Shown: piece by piece, positions 1 through 7,834 of the stretch
Position numbering within the stretch: the stretch's first letter is position 1
Layout: each line of letters opens with the position of its first letter
Assembly (NCBI GenBank): GCA_025934485.1
Contig: JAICXX010000045.1
Coordinates: forward strand, 1 to 34,700
Direction of reading: 5' to 3'
Source: Chitinophagaceae bacterium
GTDB lineage: Bacteria; Bacteroidota; Bacteroidia; Chitinophagales; Chitinophagaceae
DNA length: 34,700 bases
Notes under the pieces: model-generated
Database searches by the model: none
Seen by the model: the letters and a program-made list of their open reading frames with translations, nothing else
Told to the model about the DNA's origin: nothing
Translations under genes and position numbers: made by a program

Positions 1-1020
1 ATTACGGACCTCCAATGGCGCCCCCCGGGCGATCAAAAGCCGGATCGTCTCCAGATGCGCCCCCAATACCGCCATATGCAACGCATACATTCCATTTGCG
101 GGCTCGCCGGGATCGGCTCCCCGGTCCATCAGCCAGGCCACGACGGCCGTATGCCCATATTCGCTCGCCCAGTTCAACGCGGCGCCCAGCTGCGCATGCG
201 TATACGGCTTTTTTAGCCTTCCCGCCGCATCGAAGAACTCTTCCACCACATCGAGCCGCCCCACGCCCGCGGCACCTTCGAGATCGAGATGCGCACCCAG
301 CTGCGCCAGATAGCTGGCCGCCTCGGGCCGTCCATTGGCCAGACAGGCATTTACCGCCAGCTGGCGTTTTCCCATCGCATCGGGAGCGTCGATAAGGGCA
401 CCTGCTGCCAGCAGCCGGTCGATCAACTCTTTCATCACCCCCGCCTTCGCCGGATGAATACTTGTGGCCACAAGCCCGAGCGTCGTATCGCCGCCGCCAT
501 ACATCGCCGCCTGCGCATTGACCTCGGCGCCTGCCTCCAGCAACACCTCCAGTATCTCCGGCATATTGTCGGGATAATGCCCGCGGAACTCTATCCCGTT
601 GGCGGCAATATAATGCAGCAGCATCCCATGATGCCGCCGCATGCTGCGATGACGGATCAGCGAAGGGTAAAGTCGCAGGAGCGAATGCAAACCGGATGTG
701 TCGCCCGACACGATAGCCACCGCGGCAGCTTCAAAAGACGACACACGCGAACCGGAAGACGAAGCCTCTTCCACCCAGGCCTCCAGATGTCCCCAGCTCT
801 CGAAATAATACCACTCCGCCGTGGCCAGCTTGATATCGGCGAAGGTCACCGGTGCATAAGGATATTCTCCCTCCCCCTGCCAGCGTCTCAACCGGGGATG
901 ATGGCCGCGGATAAAAGATTGCGCAGTGGATTCGCCGGCCATAGAGGCGGCGTAAAGCTCTTCGGCTTGCCGTCGGTATTCGACGATTCCCGCAGTCACA
1001 GGCAATGGCTCGAACATCAT
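1..1020 (-). CDS. Ankyrin-repeat protein, C-terminus cut by the window edge
   Basis: Reading the minus strand from the ATG at 1020 gives an open frame that runs off the left edge (340 codons, no stop), so the C-terminus is missing. The first ~90 residues are a non-repeat region rich in Trp and Tyr. After that come helical repeats of ankyrin type, seen as recurring segments such as EILEVLLEAGAEVNAQ, AVVAWLMDRGADPGE and LETIRLLIARGAPLEVR. Ankyrin repeats bind proteins, and no enzymatic motif is visible. No signal peptide is evident, so it is probably cytoplasmic. The start lies 10 bp after the stop of the upstream membrane-protein gene, which suggests one transcript. Two ATGs stand in tandem (MM); I chose the first. 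The family call is solid, the partner unknown. Confidence 0.85.
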   Translation of the reverse strand, partial: MMFEPLPVTAGIVEYRRQAEELYAASMAGESTAQSFIRGHHPRLRRWQGEGEYPYAPVTFADIKLATAEWYYFESWGHLEAWVEEASSSGSRVSSFEAAAVAIVSGDTSGLHSLLRLYPSLIRHRSMRRHHGMLLHYIAANGIEFRGHYPDNMPEILEVLLEAGAEVNAQAAMYGGGDTTLGLVATSIHPAKAGVMKELIDRLLAAGALIDAPDAMGKRQLAVNACLANGRPEAASYLAQLGAHLDLEGAAGVGRLDVVEEFFDAAGRLKKPYTHAQLGAALNWASEYGHTAVVAWLMDRGADPGEPANGMYALHMAVLGAHLETIRLLIARGAPLEVRN

Positions 1021-1030
1021 AAGAAACAAA

Positions 1031-2500
1031 TTACAGATTTTCGACGGTCTTACGCTCCCATAAGATGCCAAGCGCAGCCACCGTAAAGAAAAAAAGCAGG
1101 ACTATCGGCAAGATCTGATAACGGAATACACTCGGACATGCGGCAATGCAAAACACGGCATTCGACAGCAGATAAGCTGCCGTAAGCTCCAAAGATCCCA
1201 TGAACACAAGGTTCGCCTCGCGCCGCTTCCGGGAGAACAGATACCATAACGTCGTGATCACAAAGGCGAAATTCAGGTATAACGCAATCCAGGGCCAGGG
1301 CGCCAGAAGCGCCTCCTGCCCCGTAAACGACCAGGCGCGCACCCGCTTACCGCGATACCGGAACCAGCGGACCGCTACCATATCCACGGTGGGCTTCCCT
1401 TCGTTGTATACGCCGAATACGTCCAACGGCGATACAAAAAAGCTCATCGCACTGTTCCAGCCATAATACCGGATATAGGCCAGCGGATGACGCCGTACAA
1501 GAAAATACCCATATTCCGTAAACACGGGCGCCACCCTGTTCCAAGCCGTAAAATAGGTCGTATGCTGTCTTTTGCGGAGGGTATTCATATAAATATGCAG
1601 GGGTGAACCGGGTACCCACATGTATTCCGTGGTCGACACCGGGCCCCGCTTCAATAGCTCAGGCCCCGATCGCGCAAAGAAATCCCGCACGTCCGCCGCC
1701 AGTTCGGTAGTCGCCGGCGAAGGCAGGCCGGCCGTATCCACCGGGAGAAAGGGATACAGATGCAAGGCATTGTTCGCGATCTGCCAGCCGCTGAACGCCG
1801 AAAAGGTCTCGGCGCCCGTTTCGTCATAGGTGATGCGCTTGATCCAGTTCGTGCAGATCACCACTACGCCGATGCTGCAGGCAATCCCGGTGAGCTTGAA
1901 GTACACCGACGCTTTTTTTCGCAGCAGTAAAAAACTCAGCGAAGCAACGGCAGGATAATACAAGGCAATATACCGCACATTGAATATCACGAAAAGCAAG
2001 ACCACCTGCAACGCCAGCCGCCACCAGGTCGGTGCGCGCAACAGGCCCATTAATACGGTAAGCCAAATGATGCTCAACCCTACGAACAGTGCATCGCTGG
2101 ACACATAGTTGCAGAGATAGGGGATCGTCGGATCCAACAGCACGAATGCCAGCAGCACATTGCTTGTGCGCGGTCCCAGCCCGCAGCGGCGAACGAGCGT
2201 GAGAAAAAGACCCAGACAGGCTCCCTGCACCAGCATATATTGCACCGTGACCAAAAAGGTATCCGAAGTCCACACCGCATGTACCAGCCGCAGGAATAGC
2301 GAATAGCCTATCGGCCGGTAGCCGATCGCATCATGATTCGCCGCGGCTTCGATATAGCTGTACGAGTCGGTAAAGAAATCCGCGAAAGGATAATAGCATT
2401 TGAAGAGGATCCATTCAACGGCCAGTACCGGAATGGCTATGTAGAGATATTTCACAGGCCCCCGGCCCGGTAACCGTCGGAAAAACGAGGATAATGCCAC
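1031..2500 (-). CDS. Polytopic membrane protein, GT-C glycosyltransferase-like
   Basis: About 489 residues with many hydrophobic segments across the whole length. An early loop carries an acidic motif (FFTDSYSYIEAA, near residues 40-50), followed by a long extracytoplasmic region around residues 230-340 and further transmembrane helices to the end. A first-loop Asp and this architecture fit GT-C enzymes, which use polyprenyl-phosphate sugars, but the match is general and no specific family is recognised. The annotated start is GTG at 2500. A near-perfect promoter ends only 4 bp upstream, so the mRNA may be leaderless, or translation may instead begin at the GTG at 2455 (Val16). The ankyrin gene follows after 10 bp. 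Confidence 0.7.
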   Translation of the reverse strand: MALSSFFRRLPGRGPVKYLYIAIPVLAVEWILFKCYYPFADFFTDSYSYIEAAANHDAIGYRPIGYSLFLRLVHAVWTSDTFLVTVQYMLVQGACLGLFLTLVRRCGLGPRTSNVLLAFVLLDPTIPYLCNYVSSDALFVGLSIIWLTVLMGLLRAPTWWRLALQVVLLFVIFNVRYIALYYPAVASLSFLLLRKKASVYFKLTGIACSIGVVVICTNWIKRITYDETGAETFSAFSGWQIANNALHLYPFLPVDTAGLPSPATTELAADVRDFFARSGPELLKRGPVSTTEYMWVPGSPLHIYMNTLRKRQHTTYFTAWNRVAPVFTEYGYFLVRRHPLAYIRYYGWNSAMSFFVSPLDVFGVYNEGKPTVDMVAVRWFRYRGKRVRAWSFTGQEALLAPWPWIALYLNFAFVITTLWYLFSRKRREANLVFMGSLELTAAYLLSNAVFCIAACPSVFRYQILPIVLLFFFTVAALGILWERKTVENL

Positions 2501-2504
2501 CGGC

Positions 2505-2535
2505 CAAAAATAGCGGTAAATCCCTAGAATTCAAA
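2505..2535 (-). promoter_or_regulatory. Bacteroidota-type promoter (-33/-7) of the GT-C-like gene
   Basis: Minus strand: TTTG at 2532-2535, a 19-bp spacer, and TATTTTTG at 2505-2512. This matches the Bacteroidota housekeeping consensus TTTG-N19-TAnnTTTG exactly. The expected transcription start falls at or next to the GTG at 2500. Confidence 0.7.
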
Positions 2536-2664
2536 TTCTCCCCCTACGGGCCATTTTAACGGTTCTTTGGCAATCTTTTTATATATCTTTCGGTCAGATC
2601 GGCGTTTAAATCACAATCAATCCCAAAAGATCCGCATGACCACTCTCTACCCTAAAATAACCAT

Positions 2665-3633
2665 ATGTTACCCCCTAACACCCGGAGAGGTAATTTGCTC
2701 ATCGCGGCGTTCCTATTGTTGCTTTCGGTAGTATTTGAGCAATTTTTTATTGCCCCGTTCTTCCCCATGGTCGACGCCGCGGGAAGCCTCCGCCTCATGA
2801 TCGTCTTTTTGGATATTCCGCTTTCGCTGCCGGCTATCGACCCCCTTCCGGTCACGATCCTCTTTTGTATCTTTTATGCAGTCGTCATCGGCCCCCGCCT
2901 TTCGCGCACGGAACCAAAGGGTCTTTTGGGCAAACGCGTCTGGAAGGCCCTCACCGGCTGGTATCTCCTGCTGGGCTGCATCGCCGCAGGTGGCGGACTG
3001 TACTGTCTGATTGAAGGATATCTCCCGAAACAGGTCGCGAATGGTATCGACTCGTTCGGTATCAGCACCGATCTAACACTCCCCTATCCTTCCGGAGAGC
3101 TCATCCATCTTCACGGGAGTGTGATCGAGCTGCTGTTCGGCTTGCTGGGCCTGCATTGGATGGCCCGTCGCACCGCTATGCCGCAATCTTCGGCCGCCGT
3201 CGCCGAAGCCCAGGCCATCATCAATACGCCGCCGCCACCGCAACGAATACCCACAGCGACGTTTATCAAAAGAAAACGTCGCGAACCTGCGATGGCCGCT
3301 GAGCCCGCGCCAGTAGGAGCCGCTACAGCGCCCGCGCCATGTCGTTCGTCCGTCTCCGTTACTCCGCCGCCCGCGGCAAGAGCCGCCATTCCGGCGCATG
3401 AACGTCAGATGCCCGTGCAAGAACGTCCTGGTGTCGCGCAGGCCCGCCCTACGCAGGATCGCCCGGCCGTTATGCCGCCAGGTCCCGCCTTTCCCGGCGA
3501 ACCGCCTACCTGCAGGCTGACGACACCACCACCTATCGCCATCGTGATGCCGCGTGCCGCGCCCATCGTGGGGAAAACCCACCCCTGCTTCGTCATCGGC
3601 GGGTTAAAACCTACATCGAGGAAACAGGCATAG
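2665..3633 (+). CDS. Membrane protein with Pro/Ala-rich C-terminal tail, unknown function
   Basis: 322 residues. Four hydrophobic segments are visible (about 10-32, 55-77, 98-119 and 148-165), followed by a 150-residue cytoplasmic-type tail very rich in Pro, Ala and Arg with no recognisable domain. I do not recognise a family. The first half reads like a small integral membrane protein with a long loop between helices 3 and 4. The tail is low complexity and resembles disordered linkers. It stands alone on the plus strand, is divergent from the GT-C-like gene, and ends 5 bp from the convergent stop of the tautomerase-cupin gene. ATG at 2665 is the only good start. Confidence 0.65.
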   Translation: MLPPNTRRGNLLIAAFLLLLSVVFEQFFIAPFFPMVDAAGSLRLMIVFLDIPLSLPAIDPLPVTILFCIFYAVVIGPRLSRTEPKGLLGKRVWKALTGWYLLLGCIAAGGGLYCLIEGYLPKQVANGIDSFGISTDLTLPYPSGELIHLHGSVIELLFGLLGLHWMARRTAMPQSSAAVAEAQAIINTPPPPQRIPTATFIKRKRREPAMAAEPAPVGAATAPAPCRSSVSVTPPPAARAAIPAHERQMPVQERPGVAQARPTQDRPAVMPPGPAFPGEPPTCRLTTPPPIAIVMPRAAPIVGKTHPCFVIGGLKPTSRKQA

Positions 3634-3638
3634 GTGTG

Positions 3639-4391
3639 CTATTCTTTGATCATCTCGATCAGGTTCTGGTCTCCATCCAACAAATAGAACGCGGCAAAGA
3701 TCATCTCCTGCTCCGCGCTATGGTTATCGAATCGCCGGACACGCGCTCCCGCGGGTTCATAAAAAGCCGACCCAGCCGGCAACACCTGCGGATCCTCTCC
3801 TTCGACCTCCAGCACCGCCGTGCCCTTTACAATATATCCCGTGACGGGACAGGGATGAAAATGCAATCCCGCCTTTTGGCCCGGCGCAAACCGGATCTCC
3901 TGTGCATGGACCTTCGTCACCTGCCGCGCGCCCAGCTCCGCCGTGAGCAAAGACCGCCGCTGCAGACCCGGCGTAGCATTACCCGCGGCCCCGCCCACCT
4001 TCCCGGCTCCCCGGACCATCTGCGCCACGCCGTTCCCAAAACTCCAGTTGGCATCGGTATTCTCCAGCACAACGATAAACACATTGGCGGCGGCAACCGG
4101 TGTGCGTGCTGCAATCCGCCCGGCGATCCGCGCGTACAATTGCTCCTTCATGCTTACCGTCCGGCCTTCGCGGCAAAAGATCTGAATAGCGACAAAAGGA
4201 AAAGTATGCTCGACTCCCAGGTAAGCAGGAGGAAAGACAAGCGAATCCCGGTTCAATCCCTGTATAGTTTGAAAAAGATCGTCGGCAGGTATCCTGAATA
4301 TCTCGACCAGGCTCTCATGGATAGACTCGGATATGGCCTTCCGCGCCGGCGCATCCAGCTCCGCGGAAACATTGATCTGTACAAAAGGCAT
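3639..4391 (-). CDS. Tautomerase-cupin fusion protein
   Basis: 250 residues in two domains. Residues 1-125 match the Tautomerase_2 branch of the 4-oxalocrotonate tautomerase superfamily: N-terminal MPFVQI exposes the catalytic Pro after Met removal, with downstream YLGVEHTFPFVAIQI, GRTVSMKEQLYARIA and a conserved NWSFGNG. Residues 155-240 are a single cupin: PGQKAGLHFHPCPVTGYIVKG and a later GDPQVLPAG-like turn, with His residues placed to bind a metal. Tautomerases and cupins both act on small keto or aromatic acids, so the fusion may couple isomerisation with oxidation, decarboxylation or binding; the substrate is not visible. A TAnnTTTG box lies 22 bp upstream of the ATG. It is convergent with the preceding gene, with a 5-bp gap. 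Confidence 0.85.
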   Translation of the reverse strand: MPFVQINVSAELDAPARKAISESIHESLVEIFRIPADDLFQTIQGLNRDSLVFPPAYLGVEHTFPFVAIQIFCREGRTVSMKEQLYARIAGRIAARTPVAAANVFIVVLENTDANWSFGNGVAQMVRGAGKVGGAAGNATPGLQRRSLLTAELGARQVTKVHAQEIRFAPGQKAGLHFHPCPVTGYIVKGTAVLEVEGEDPQVLPAGSAFYEPAGARVRRFDNHSAEQEMIFAAFYLLDGDQNLIEMIKE

Positions 4392-4413
4392 AACACTCGG
4401 ATTTGTTGAGACC

Positions 4414-4421
4414 CAAAGGTA
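4414..4421 (-). promoter_or_regulatory. Candidate -7 box of the tautomerase-cupin gene
   Basis: TACCTTTG on the minus strand matches TAnnTTTG, 22 bp before the ATG at 4391. No TTTG is found at the usual 19-bp distance, so this is a half-supported promoter. Confidence 0.4.
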
Positions 4422-4484
4422 GCTTCGATGCCAAAAGCAGTCTTGTAAAATATTGCGCGGGATTTCCCCCGGGGCGTCGCCCGG

Positions 4485-6896
4485 TTACTCGCTACGCAAC
4501 GCGTTCACCGGGTTCATCAGCGCCGCCCGCACGCTTTGAAAACTTATCGTCGCTGCCGTAATCGCCATCGCCAGCAGGGCCGCGAGCAAGAACACCCCGG
4601 GGCCGATGCTAATGCGATAATAATAGCCCTGCAGCCAGCGCTCCAAAAAGAGATAGGCGATCGGTGCGGCGACCAAAAAACTCACGCCAACGTGTAGCAA
4701 AAACTCTTTGCCGAGCAAGGCAACCACCTGCACCACCGATGCGCCCAGCACTTTACGGATACCGATCTCCTTCGTGCGTTGTTCGGCTTTATAGGCAGCA
4801 AGCCCGAACAGGCCCAGGCAGGAGATGAACACGGCCAAAACAGCGAAAAGCGCCACCAGCCTGCCTATCAACGCTTCCGTATCGAATTCGGCGGCATATT
4901 GCGTATCTACAAACGTATAAGTATAGGGAGTCCGTGGATCGATCTTTTCGAAGATCGTCTTCAGGGTGGCCAACGCGACTGCCGTATTTACCCCGGGCGC
5001 GAGGCGATAGGTCAGGGCAAAACACCATTCAGGCCGATAAAGATACATCGTGGGCTCTGCCGGTCGCCAGGGCGACTCACCAAGGGCATCTTTCACGATC
5101 CCGATAATACGCAACCGTTGTAGTGCACCCGGTGCGCTCCAATAGATGAACTGGCCTATGGGCTGAGTCAGCCGCATGCGCTTCACCGCCGCTTCGTTCA
5201 GGATCACATCGGTGCTATCCGTACCATAGTTGCCGGTAAAATTCCGCCCTGCCACGAGTGGCGTACCCAGGGTCTTGAAATAATCCGCATCGGCCACATT
5301 ATTCGTCGCCATCATCAGTGCTTCATTGGGCTGCCGCCCGGGCCAGTGGTCTATTGATTCCCGTATGAATATATGCATGGGACCCACATTCGATTTCGTC
5401 ATGCTGACGACCATTCCCGATCGCATCACCTCTTGCTTCAGGGCCTTATAAGGGTAATAGGCGGCATCGGTGGTGATCAGCCGCTCCCGGTTCAAACCGA
5501 GGGGTCGCGCCCGGGCGTATTCCAACTGCTGATAGACCACTACGGTGCCGATGATCAGTGCTATCGAGCAGGAAAACTGCACCACGACCAGGATCATCCT
5601 CGGCCAGCTACTGCCCGTGCCACCACCCCCGCCTTTGAGCACTTTTGCCGGCACAAAAGAGCTGAGATAGAATGCCGGTCTGATCCCCGCCAGCAATGCC
5701 GTGACAAGCACATAACCCACCAGGATAAGCCAGAAATTCCGGCTTGTCCAGGGAATACGAATGTTCGTTTTCGTTAGATTGTCGAACGCCGGCAGGGCCA
5801 GCTGTACCAGCACCAGCGACAACACAAAGGCCATCAGCGTCAGCAGCAGGCTTTCCCCCAGGAACTGAAGGATCAATGCGCGGCGCGAGCTACCAATCAC
5901 CTTTCGGATACCTACCTCCTTTGCCCGCTTCTCGCTGCGGGCCGTACACAGATTGACGAAGTTGATGCAGGCGATCAGTAGCACCAGGACCCCGATGATG
6001 GAGAACAGCCGGATATAGTCGATGAGGCCGCCGCTGGGCGCGCCATTCTTGTATTCCGTATACAACCGCCAGTCTTTCATCGGTTGCATCGAGACCTGAG
6101 CCTGCGTTTCCCGGAAAACTTCCGGCGCATATCGTTTCACCAGCAGTCTGATCTTAGACTCGACCTGCGCATAGCTCGTACCCGGTTTCAACGAAACATA
6201 CAGTGGACAAAAGTCCTGTTTCCAATCCGTGAGCGCCGTTTTCCAATAGCCCTCGGCGCTGGCGGCATCGAAAACGCTCAGATAGCTAAAATTAAAGGTG
6301 GAATGATCGGGCAGGTCTTTCACGATCGCCGTCACCCGGCGTGGAGTATTGCCGTCGATCAGCAGCGACCGGTTCAGCACATTCGTGCTTCCAAAAAGCG
6401 CGCGGGCCATCGATTCGGTGAGCACGATGGCGTTGGCATCCTTCAATGCCGTATGCGGATCACCCGCAATCATGGGAAACCCAAAGACGTCTAGGAATTC
6501 GCTGCCTACGACAAGCCCTTCCGGATAGAGGCTTTTTGTTCCGACGCCAAGCATATTACTCACCGGTCCAAACGCCGGAGCCACGCAAGCCACTTCCGGC
6601 ACATCGCGCCGCAAAGCATCCCATAGCGCCATGCTGCTATTGGAAAAAGTGTGTATCTCCCCATGGTTACTGCGGCTCGTCTTTACCTGGAACGCATGGT
6701 CAAACCCCGCCAAATATCGATCCCACCGATACTGGTCATGTACCCATAGTCCGATGACCAAGGCTACCGCCATTCCGATGGACAAACCTAATATATTGAG
6801 GAGGCTATATATTTTGCCGCGAAGGATCGCGCGCCACGCGGATTTGAAAAAAGTCGGGAACATATCTATCTGCAACCCAATCCAATGCCGAAACAT
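4485..6896 (-). CDS. ABC transporter permease, duplicated MacB-PCD/FtsX type
   Basis: 803 residues with the Bacteroidota layout of two MacB-like periplasmic domains and two FtsX blocks. An N-terminal helix (IYSLLNILGLSIGMAVALVIGL) is followed by periplasmic domain 1 (~55-250), an FtsX block with ARSEKRAKEVGIRKVIG (~280-410), periplasmic domain 2 (~460-650), and a last FtsX block with EQRTKEIGIRKVLGAS (~680-795), ending NPVNALRSE. Such permeases act in the inner membrane with a separate MacB-like ATPase to move lipoproteins or peptides or to transmit force; no ATPase gene is in this window. The ATG at 6863 (Met12, MFPTFFKSAWR) is the more usual family start than 6896. A second paralogue lies at 14439-16916. 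Confidence 0.92.
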   Translation of the reverse strand: MFRHWIGLQIDMFPTFFKSAWRAILRGKIYSLLNILGLSIGMAVALVIGLWVHDQYRWDRYLAGFDHAFQVKTSRSNHGEIHTFSNSSMALWDALRRDVPEVACVAPAFGPVSNMLGVGTKSLYPEGLVVGSEFLDVFGFPMIAGDPHTALKDANAIVLTESMARALFGSTNVLNRSLLIDGNTPRRVTAIVKDLPDHSTFNFSYLSVFDAASAEGYWKTALTDWKQDFCPLYVSLKPGTSYAQVESKIRLLVKRYAPEVFRETQAQVSMQPMKDWRLYTEYKNGAPSGGLIDYIRLFSIIGVLVLLIACINFVNLCTARSEKRAKEVGIRKVIGSSRRALILQFLGESLLLTLMAFVLSLVLVQLALPAFDNLTKTNIRIPWTSRNFWLILVGYVLVTALLAGIRPAFYLSSFVPAKVLKGGGGGTGSSWPRMILVVVQFSCSIALIIGTVVVYQQLEYARARPLGLNRERLITTDAAYYPYKALKQEVMRSGMVVSMTKSNVGPMHIFIRESIDHWPGRQPNEALMMATNNVADADYFKTLGTPLVAGRNFTGNYGTDSTDVILNEAAVKRMRLTQPIGQFIYWSAPGALQRLRIIGIVKDALGESPWRPAEPTMYLYRPEWCFALTYRLAPGVNTAVALATLKTIFEKIDPRTPYTYTFVDTQYAAEFDTEALIGRLVALFAVLAVFISCLGLFGLAAYKAEQRTKEIGIRKVLGASVVQVVALLGKEFLLHVGVSFLVAAPIAYLFLERWLQGYYYRISIGPGVFLLAALLAMAITAATISFQSVRAALMNPVNALRSE

Positions 6897-6982
6897 AACT
6901 TCATGGTTACAAACCTCTTACAAACGTCGTCGGGTAAAGTCTGTCCGCTATCGATACACCGGATGTCCGACCTGCGAGGCAG

Positions 6983-7834
6983 CTACTTTTCACCAAAGCC
7001 TGCCGAGCCGCGATAGGTGGCAGGCCGCATCCCCGTATATTCGAGGAAGGCGTGATGAAAATGTGCCTGATCATAAAACCCCGCCTCCAATGCTGCTTCG
7101 ACCACCGGAACCTGCTGCCGCAATAACCGGCGTGCCCGCTCCACCCGAACGATCTTCAAATAGGCATTCGGCGTAACGCCCGTGTATTTCCTGAACTGCC
7201 GGATGAGCTGATATTTATCCCACGAAAATCGCGCTGCCAGCCCGTCCAGGCCCAGTTTGTCCGCACAATGGTCCGACACCCACTCGCGAACCTCGATTAT
7301 ACGGGCGGCCAGCGCCGAATCCCGCGGCCCATTTTCGAAGCCCGCCACCGCAAATAACCTCGCGACCAACGTGCCGAGTTCCGCGGCATGCAGCGGGGCC
7401 ACTGCTTTATCGGCCAACGAAGCCCGCGCCGGCTTTGCAATTCCGGTCTTCGCGGCATCGCGGGATGCGGCATCATGCAAACGCATAAACGCGGCAAAAA
7501 GCTCCTCATCCTGCACGACCATCCGGCCGAACCGTCCGCCGGCCGGCTGCAGATAGCGCATCAAGTCCGGGCTGAGATAAAGACTCCGGTGACTCCAACC
7601 GATATCATTCAGCGGATAATGCGCATGCAATTGCATCGGGTTCGTCACGAGGATGGACCGCGGCGGAACGATATACGTTCCTTCCCCATCGGCAAATTCC
7701 TGCAGCCCTGCCGTAGAAACGCCGATCATATATTCATAATGGAAATGAAGCGGGAATACATGCGTCATCCGCTCCGATGCCGCAAACTCTATATTGTCGA
7801 AGTCGCGTAGCCGCCAATGTACCAAATTTACCAT
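6983..7834 (-). CDS. AraC-family transcriptional regulator
   Basis: 283 residues. The N-terminal ~150 residues form an AraC-type cupin sensor (HFHYEYMIGV, a DGEGTYIVPPRSILVTNP strand). The C-terminal ~100 residues are the double helix-turn-helix, with LDGLAARFSWDKYQLIRQFRK and later VVEAALEAGFYDQAHFHHAFLEYTGMRPATYR, the AraC signature. The start ATG sits inside the end of the GH32 gene (7-bp overlap, ATATGGTAA), so the two are probably co-transcribed and translationally coupled. The natural inference is that it senses a sugar or metabolite connected with fructan use and controls this operon, but no operator was identified. The order enzyme first, regulator second permits feedback control. Confidence 0.92.
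   Translation of the reverse strand: MVNLVHWRLRDFDNIEFAASERMTHVFPLHFHYEYMIGVSTAGLQEFADGEGTYIVPPRSILVTNPMQLHAHYPLNDIGWSHRSLYLSPDLMRYLQPAGGRFGRMVVQDEELFAAFMRLHDAASRDAAKTGIAKPARASLADKAVAPLHAAELGTLVARLFAVAGFENGPRDSALAARIIEVREWVSDHCADKLGLDGLAARFSWDKYQLIRQFRKYTGVTPNAYLKIVRVERARRLLRQQVPVVEAALEAGFYDQAHFHHAFLEYTGMRPATYRGSAGFGEK

Noticed and set aside
289..1086. Long plus-strand open frame (265 codons)
   Set aside because: It is the antisense of the ankyrin-repeat gene; the product is Arg/His-rich without any domain, while the minus strand shows clear ankyrin repeats.
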